Positions 16,461 through 20,384 of a stretch of DNA of 20,384 nt are shown here, one piece after another. The DNA comes from CAYTED01 sp964404075. GTDB taxonomy: Bacteria > Patescibacteriota > Minisyncoccia > Moranbacterales > UBA1568. The position numbers were made by a program, and so were the translations under genes. Every line of letters begins with the position of its first letter. Within the stretch, counting starts at the first letter, position 1. The stretch lies in the NCBI GenBank assembly GCA_964404075.1, contig CAYOIM010000016.1, positions 1-20,384 of the forward strand. Direction: 5' to 3'. The notes under the pieces are model-generated. The model saw only the letters and a list, made by a program, of their open reading frames with translations, searched no databases and was not told the DNA's origin.

Positions 16461-17804
16461 CTAGGAGTATTTGATGAGCATGATGATCTCTATTTCACGG
16501 ACCATTTTCTCCGCGGTCAGACGGTTGATGCCGACACCGCCGATATCCTGCGGAGCATCGAGCCTCCGCATGAGTTCCTTCTGACCGATCTTGCTATCGA
16601 GACGGAGCTTTAGGGTGGATTGCAGGCGGATTTCCTGAGCGGGCGAAAGTGTGAGGCGGAATCGCTGTTTCAGATAGGATGAGAGGGACATCGGCGCCTG
16701 ACTCGGCATGGTCTTGCTCATATCCGCCTGACTGATGATGCCCGTGATGCGATCCGTGAAGGATATCGCTCGGGATTTGTTCCACCCCGCGCCGCCCTCC
16801 TCCAGATCCTTGTCAAGCGACTCGCTGAAACGGGATCCGTCGATATTCTTGAAGAGCAGTTCCTTGAGGAAACTCTCTCCCATAGCGACCTGCTCATCGG
16901 AGAGTTCGGAGAGCACATGCGCCATGAGCTGTTTCGCCTTGAACGGGATGAGGAGGACATCCACCTGTTGCGGCAAGAGATTCTTGAAGGATGCCATGAG
17001 CATCTTCAGCTCTTCCGTTTCCTTCGGCATATCCGCCTCATGAAGCCGCTTGAGGAGCGCCTCCTCTTCGACCTTCTTCTTCTCCGGAATCTTGCGCTTT
17101 TCCTTGAAGACTTCCTCGCTGATGACCCGACCGTCCTTCATGCGGATCACGCGGTCGGCATAGACGAGATGCTCCGGATTATGCGTCACCATGATGATCG
17201 TCTTCCCGTCATGCTCGTTCAGTTCCTTCAGGATCTGGAGCACATTCTCCGCCGATTCGGAGTCCAGGTTCCCCACCGGTTCATCCGCGAGGATGATGCT
17301 CGGATTGTTCACGAGCGAACGAGCGATCGCCACGCGTTGCTTCTGGCCACCAGAGAGTTGACTCGGATACTTTTCCGCATGCTCGGCGATTCCGAATCGC
17401 CGCAGGAGCTTGATACCTTCCGCCCGACGCGCCTTCACCCGCTCCCCCATGAACGCCCGCGGCAAACACACATTGTCGAGCACCGAGAGCGTCTCGATGA
17501 GGTAGAATGCCTGGAAGATGAGCCCCACGCCTACCTGATGCAATTCCAGCATCTCCTTTTCCGACATGGTCGAAAGCCCCTTACCATTGATGCGGACATC
17601 TCCGTAAGTCGGGGTCTGCAGTCCGGCGATCGCATAGAGGAGGGTCGATTTTCCGCAACCCGAGGGACCGAAAATGATCACATACTCGTTCGGGTAAATG
17701 GAAATATTCGTCTCCTCGAGGGCACGCGTCTCATTGGACTTCCCCTGATTGTAGAGGACGCGGAGACGATCGACGACAATTGATGGACCTAATCCTGATT
17801 CCAT
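16461..17804 (-). CDS. MacB/LolD-type ABC transporter ATP-binding protein with long C-terminal extension
   Basis: This 447-residue protein has a complete nucleotide-binding domain in residues 1-230: Walker A GPSGCGKST (46-54), Q-loop Gln98, signature LSGGQ (150-154), Walker B IILADEP (170-176) with catalytic Glu175, and switch His208. It drives the MacB/FtsX permease encoded downstream. LolD/MacB/FtsE ATPases usually end near residue 220-240. Here about 215 extra residues follow: a Lys/Glu-rich linker (233-262), then helical, mostly soluble sequence with no recognised domain. The start at 17804 has the cleanest Shine-Dalgarno in the window, GGAGG (17810-17814) with 5-nt spacing. The stop is TAG. 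The gene is divergent from the small membrane-protein pair. Confidence 0.93.
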   Translation of the reverse strand: MESGLGPSIVVDRLRVLYNQGKSNETRALEETNISIYPNEYVIIFGPSGCGKSTLLYAIAGLQTPTYGDVRINGKGLSTMSEKEMLELHQVGVGLIFQAFYLIETLSVLDNVCLPRAFMGERVKARRAEGIKLLRRFGIAEHAEKYPSQLSGGQKQRVAIARSLVNNPSIILADEPVGNLDSESAENVLQILKELNEHDGKTIIMVTHNPEHLVYADRVIRMKDGRVISEEVFKEKRKIPEKKKVEEEALLKRLHEADMPKETEELKMLMASFKNLLPQQVDVLLIPFKAKQLMAHVLSELSDEQVAMGESFLKELLFKNIDGSRFSESLDKDLEEGGAGWNKSRAISFTDRITGIISQADMSKTMPSQAPMSLSSYLKQRFRLTLSPAQEIRLQSTLKLRLDSKIGQKELMRRLDAPQDIGGVGINRLTAEKMVREIEIIMLIKYS

Positions 17805-17809
17805 AAAAT

Positions 17810-17838
17810 CCTCCGCTCAGATCTTTTCCATTGTATCA
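17810..17838 (-). promoter_or_regulatory. extended -10 promoter and RBS of the ABC ATPase gene
   Basis: On the minus strand TGATACAAT (17830-17838) is an extended -10 element (TG-n-TACAAT); no good -35 lies 17 bp upstream. The transcript would start near 17823 and carry GGAGG (17810-17814), 5 nt before the ATG. It overlaps the start region of the divergent plus-strand promoter. Confidence 0.6.
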
Positions 17839-17846
17839 TATTTTCA

Positions 17847-17875
17847 TTGCCATTTTTCGGCGGAACGAGTATACT
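17847..17875 (+). promoter_or_regulatory. sigma70-type promoter of the YqjE/YqjD-like operon (leaderless)
   Basis: TTGCCA (17847-17852, 5 of 6 to consensus), a spacer of exactly 17 bp, then TATACT (17870-17875). Only 6 nt (GATACT) separate the -10 box from the ATG at 17882, so the transcript should begin at the start codon. This supports 17882 over an upstream in-frame ATG at 17831, which lies before the promoter. Confidence 0.75.
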
Positions 17876-17881
17876 GATACT

Positions 17882-18211
17882 ATGACTCCCAACAAAAAAC
17901 AAACATCGAAGTCACATACTTTCTGGTGGGAGTCCCTCTTCAACCTCGTCGCCGCAGGGATACTCTCCGATGCGAAGGCTTTCATCCAGTCTGCGGAACA
18001 TCAATTCAAAGAGTTCGTGGAATTGACGATCATCCGCTCCCTCCTCCTCCTCTCCGCCTTGATCGGGTATATCTTCATCCTCATCGGCATCGGCGAAGTC
18101 CTCGATTCGTTTTTCCGTTTCCCGGGGATCGGCACGCTCTTCATCGGTATCACCACCCTCCTCCTCTCCTTCATCGTCTTCTCTCTCGTCGGCAGTCAGA
18201 AGAAAAAATAA
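17882..18211 (+). CDS. small two-TM protein, DUF1469/YqjE (holin-X)-like
   Basis: This 109-residue protein has a polar N-terminus, an amphipathic helix (SDAKAFIQSAEHQFKEFVELT, broken here by its TM edge) and two hydrophobic segments at about 50-74 and 82-104, ending in a Lys-rich tail. This layout matches the DUF1469/YqjE 'phage holin family' group, which are bacterial envelope proteins despite the name. The next gene is DUF883/YqjD-like, the same pairing as the E. coli yqjD-yqjE operon, which supports the call. The start follows the leaderless promoter; the stop is TAA. The function of the family is unclear; a membrane stress or envelope role is only inferred. Similarity is by architecture, so confidence is moderate. 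Confidence 0.6.
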   Translation: MTPNKKQTSKSHTFWWESLFNLVAAGILSDAKAFIQSAEHQFKEFVELTIIRSLLLLSALIGYIFILIGIGEVLDSFFRFPGIGTLFIGITTLLLSFIVFSLVGSQKKK

Positions 18212-18227
18212 TCATTCAGAAAACACT

Positions 18228-18479
18228 ATGGCGAAAAACATGGTACAGTCGGTCAAAAACGCGGTCGAAAAGGAAATGAGCAAAGATCTGAAGAAAGCGC
18301 AAGTCCTCGCGACGAAAGAAATCGCGAAGGTGAAGAAGGAATTCGGGAAAGCATTGAAACAAGCCGAGCAATATGTAAAGAAAAATCCCGAGAAGGCGAC
18401 CGCCATCGCCGCTGGTATCGGCGCCACCGTCGGAGCCGGCATTACCGCCCTCATCGCGAGGCACCTGCGGAAGAAATGA
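18228..18479 (+). CDS. small DUF883/YqjD-ElaB-like membrane-anchored protein
   Basis: This 83-residue protein begins with a highly charged, Lys/Glu/Ala-rich amphipathic helix (about 1-50). The motif YVKKNPEKATAIAAGIGAT follows, then a Gly/Ala-rich hydrophobic segment (about 56-77) and the basic end RHLRKK. The NP-x-x-A start followed by a GxGxxxG-type C-terminal anchor is the hallmark of DUF883 proteins; YqjD and ElaB of E. coli are inner-membrane proteins reported to bind ribosomes in stationary phase. It starts 16 nt after the YqjE-like stop, with no strong ribosome-binding site, so the two genes are probably one transcript ended by the hairpin at 18533-18559. The stop is TGA. Confidence 0.65.
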   Translation: MAKNMVQSVKNAVEKEMSKDLKKAQVLATKEIAKVKKEFGKALKQAEQYVKKNPEKATAIAAGIGATVGAGITALIARHLRKK

Positions 18480-18493
18480 TTGAGGGAAAGCAT

Positions 18494-18528
18494 GAATATA
18501 GAATGTAGAATAGGGAATATAGAATAGA
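18494..18528. repeat. degenerate 7-bp tandem array 4
   Basis: There are five heptamers with exact period 7: GAATATA, GAATGTA, GAATAGG, GAATATA, GAATAGA. The unit differs from the GAT-type arrays 1-3 but has the same period and length. It lies between the DUF883-like stop and the terminator. Confidence 0.75.
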
Positions 18529-18532
18529 AACG

Positions 18533-18559
18533 AAAAGACTGGCTACGCGCCAGTCTTTT
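18533..18559. terminator. bidirectional rho-independent terminator
   Basis: A perfect 11-bp stem, AAAAGACTGGC (18533-18543) with its complement (18549-18559), encloses the loop TACGC. Runs of T follow on the plus strand and, through the A-run at 18533-18536, on the minus strand. It sits between convergent genes (YqjE/YqjD-like pair and P-type ATPase) and can serve both. Confidence 0.9.
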
Positions 18560-18582
18560 TATCTGAGTTGAAAAGCAATCGA

Positions 18583-18635
18583 TTTCACTTCAGCGGACAC
18601 ACCGCTCAGAAAGCGGAGCGACCGTTGAAATGAAA
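18583..18635 (-). repeat. nested-hairpin intergenic repeat, copy D (extended arms)
   Basis: The arms TTTCACTTCAGCGG (18583-18596) and CCGTTGAAATGAAA (18622-18635) pair over 14 positions with two transition differences. Inner CCGCT and AGCGG enclose the loop CAGAA. It ends 5 nt from the stop of the P-type ATPase and precedes the terminator by about 23 nt, the same order as copy B after rpoC. Confidence 0.9.
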
Positions 18636-18640
18636 CACTT

Positions 18641-20384
18641 TCAATAGGTCGAGCGCAGGGCGTTCACGATGACGAATGCGTCGATGATCTCCTGCAGTAT
18701 CGCCCCCTCTACCGGAGAAAGAAATCCGAAGAAAGCGAAGAACATGCCGAGGAGGGAGAGCCCGATGCCAATGAGGATGCTCTGCCGCGCGGTACGATAG
18801 GATTTCCTCGCGATATGGATGATATCGCGGATCTTCCAAACATCATTGCCGAGCACCACCACATCCGCCGCCTCGATCGAAGCGCTATTTTCCGTTCCCG
18901 AAAAGACGATCCCGACATCGGCGAGCGAAAGCGCCGGCGCATCATTCATCCCATCACCGATGATGCCGACGAGTCCCCGTTCCTGACCCCGCCTGACCGC
19001 CTCAGCCTTCGTCGCCGGCGAACAATCCGCCAGGATCGGCACGCGAAACGATCGGAATATCCGATCCGCATTTTCTTTCCGATCCCCCGTGAGAATGGCA
19101 AGATGATACCCACGCTCTCCGAGGTACCGGAACAACTTACCGACATCATCCTTCAATACATCGTCGAGAAGAAATTGCCCGATCCGCTTTTCCCCCGCAT
19201 ACATATCGATCGCAATGCCCTCCCCCTCCCCCTTCACGAGTCGATACGGCTGGTCATCGATCATTCCCGAAATACCCTCTCCTATTTTCTCGAATACCCG
19301 TTCCGCTCGATACGATTTTCCCTTCTTTCTCTCCCATTCGAAAAGAAATGCCCGTGCTACCGGATGGAGCGAATGCTTCTCCAGTGCCGCCGCGAGATCG
19401 AGGAGCTTCCCCTTCGTATACGCCGCATGCAGAGATGCTATGCTCCTCAGATTCGGCTGTCCCAAGGTGAGTGTCCCCGTCTTATCAAAAAAAAGCGATT
19501 CGATCTTCACGAGGAGTTCCAGGATCTTCGGCGACTTCACCACGATGCCGCCCCGGGCCGCCCGATTGAGTCCGCCGATGAAACTGATCGGCGCGGCGAT
19601 GAGGAGCGGACAAGGCGTCGCTATCGCCAGCACGGCGAGAAATCTCTCCATATCTCCGTACGAGAGCGCCCCGAAAGCGATAAGGAGCGTCACACCGGTA
19701 AACACGATATTGTACTGTTCCGCAAGTCTCACGATATCCGACGGATGTTTCTTCCCCTCCTCGACGAGCGAGAGGATCCTGCGATAACTCGAATGCTCGA
19801 AGTCGCCCGAGACGGAGAAACGGATCGTCCCGCCGACATTGATCGACCCGCTCTTCAAAACCGATCCGGCATGATACATCCGCGGCTCCATTTCTCCCGT
19901 CAAATTCGATTCATCGATGAGCGCATCCGTGAGCAATTCTCCATCGAGCGGTACCAATTCATTCCGGCGGAGAATGATGATCATCCCTGGTTTCGCCTCA
20001 TGAATATCGATCCCCCTCGTCCGATCATCACCGAGATCCCGTATCACGACCTTCGGAAACCGTTCGAGAAGAAAATGGAGTGTTTTCTCCGCCCGAGCTG
20101 ACCCGTATTCCTCCAGTGCCGCCGATACCGACGCCATAAATGCGATCACCGCGCCGACAAGCCACGCCCCCATCCCCGCCGCGACCCCGAGCGTGAGGAG
20201 CGCGATATAATCGAGATTCCATTTCCCGATCCGTATCCGCGCATACGATTCCTGCAGGAGTCGGAACATCCCGATACCGACCGCAATCTGGTAATACAAT
20301 GCCTGCGAAAAAACAAATCCCGATGTCAGGAGGATAAGCGCCACAAACGGCACGACGAAACTTCGATTCCAAAAAATTTCTTTG
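18641..20384 (-). CDS. heavy-metal P1B-type ATPase (5' end outside window)
   Basis: The frame is open to the window edge; a GTG at 20353 would give 570 residues, but the upstream codons (KKFFWNRSFV) continue in the same style, so the N-terminus is probably missing. Numbering from that GTG: actuator motif LTGE (151-154), ion-site TPCPLL (246-251), phosphorylation motif DKTGT with Asp290, the P1B-specific HP dipeptide (330-331) and GDGMND (466-471). The last helices end in QEIIDAFVIVNALR. TPC in place of the CPC of Cu/Zn pumps marks a subgroup whose metal is not predictable here. The visible part has no Cys-rich metal-binding domain. The stop is TGA. Likely role: metal export across the cytoplasmic membrane. 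Confidence 0.92.
   Translation of the reverse strand, partial: KEIFWNRSFVVPFVALILLTSGFVFSQALYYQIAVGIGMFRLLQESYARIRIGKWNLDYIALLTLGVAAGMGAWLVGAVIAFMASVSAALEEYGSARAEKTLHFLLERFPKVVIRDLGDDRTRGIDIHEAKPGMIIILRRNELVPLDGELLTDALIDESNLTGEMEPRMYHAGSVLKSGSINVGGTIRFSVSGDFEHSSYRRILSLVEEGKKHPSDIVRLAEQYNIVFTGVTLLIAFGALSYGDMERFLAVLAIATPCPLLIAAPISFIGGLNRAARGGIVVKSPKILELLVKIESLFFDKTGTLTLGQPNLRSIASLHAAYTKGKLLDLAAALEKHSLHPVARAFLFEWERKKGKSYRAERVFEKIGEGISGMIDDQPYRLVKGEGEGIAIDMYAGEKRIGQFLLDDVLKDDVGKLFRYLGERGYHLAILTGDRKENADRIFRSFRVPILADCSPATKAEAVRRGQERGLVGIIGDGMNDAPALSLADVGIVFSGTENSASIEAADVVVLGNDVWKIRDIIHIARKSYRTARQSILIGIGLSLLGMFFAFFGFLSPVEGAILQEIIDAFVIVNALRSTY

Noticed and set aside
9119..18643. Alternative genetic code (TGA as glycine, as in Gracilibacteria/SR1)
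   Set aside because: TGA serves as the terminal codon of three genes here and is absent within rpoB and rpoC.
18815..20101. Plus-strand open frame of 428 codons opposite the P-type ATPase
   Set aside because: Mirror frame of a clear P1B ATPase; composition is Arg/Asp/Ile-biased with no domain.

Overview
The window looks like chromosomal DNA of a bacterium with a streamlined genome, most plausibly a member of the Candidate Phyla Radiation (Patescibacteria, Parcubacteria-like). This is an inference, from three things: a half-length TsaB-like protein, few clear Shine-Dalgarno sites with at least two promoters placed for leaderless transcripts, and rpoB without rplJ-rplL directly in front of it. 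The phylum cannot be fixed from the sequence alone. TGA is used as a stop (TsaB-like gene, DUF883-like gene, P-type ATPase) and never interrupts a long reading frame, so codes that read TGA as glycine are unlikely. One 100-N assembly gap lies at 16284-16383.

Layout, left to right. Positions 1-241 hold a possible tail of a plus-strand gene and copy A of a structured repeat. A minus-strand DUF4143-type AAA+ ATPase (242-1402) has its own promoter. A strong terminator and repeat copy B separate it from the rpoB-rpoC operon (minus, 8708 to 1601). rpoB is preceded by a leader of about 240 nt with several alternative stems and a promoter with two TTGACA boxes. A minus-strand run from 17804 to 9119 follows: a MacB/LolD-type ABC ATPase with a long C-terminal extension, a MacB/FtsX-type permease, a membrane-anchored N-acetylmuramoyl-L-alanine amidase, a secreted multidomain surface protein of about 1500 residues, and the TsaB-like protein. 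A divergent plus-strand pair (17882-18479) encodes small membrane proteins resembling the YqjE/YqjD type. The right end is the 3' part of a P1B-type metal ATPase (minus, N-terminus outside the window).

The amidase and the giant protein are closely coupled (11 nt). With the ABC pair they look like an envelope module: export or mechanical signalling, peptidoglycan trimming, and a large beta-rich surface protein that may contact other cells or polymers. This functional link is inferred from gene order and domains.

The most unusual signal is non-coding. Four copies of a nested-hairpin element of about 40 bp (58-97, 1548-1588, 14866-14924, 18583-18635) each sit just after a stop codon in the same orientation relative to the gene. 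Base changes between copies preserve pairing. A second family is made of degenerate 7-bp tandem arrays (14803-14837, 14925-14952, 16164-16198, 18494-18528). Two of them lie directly upstream of start codons, and two form inverted repeats flanking the permease gene.
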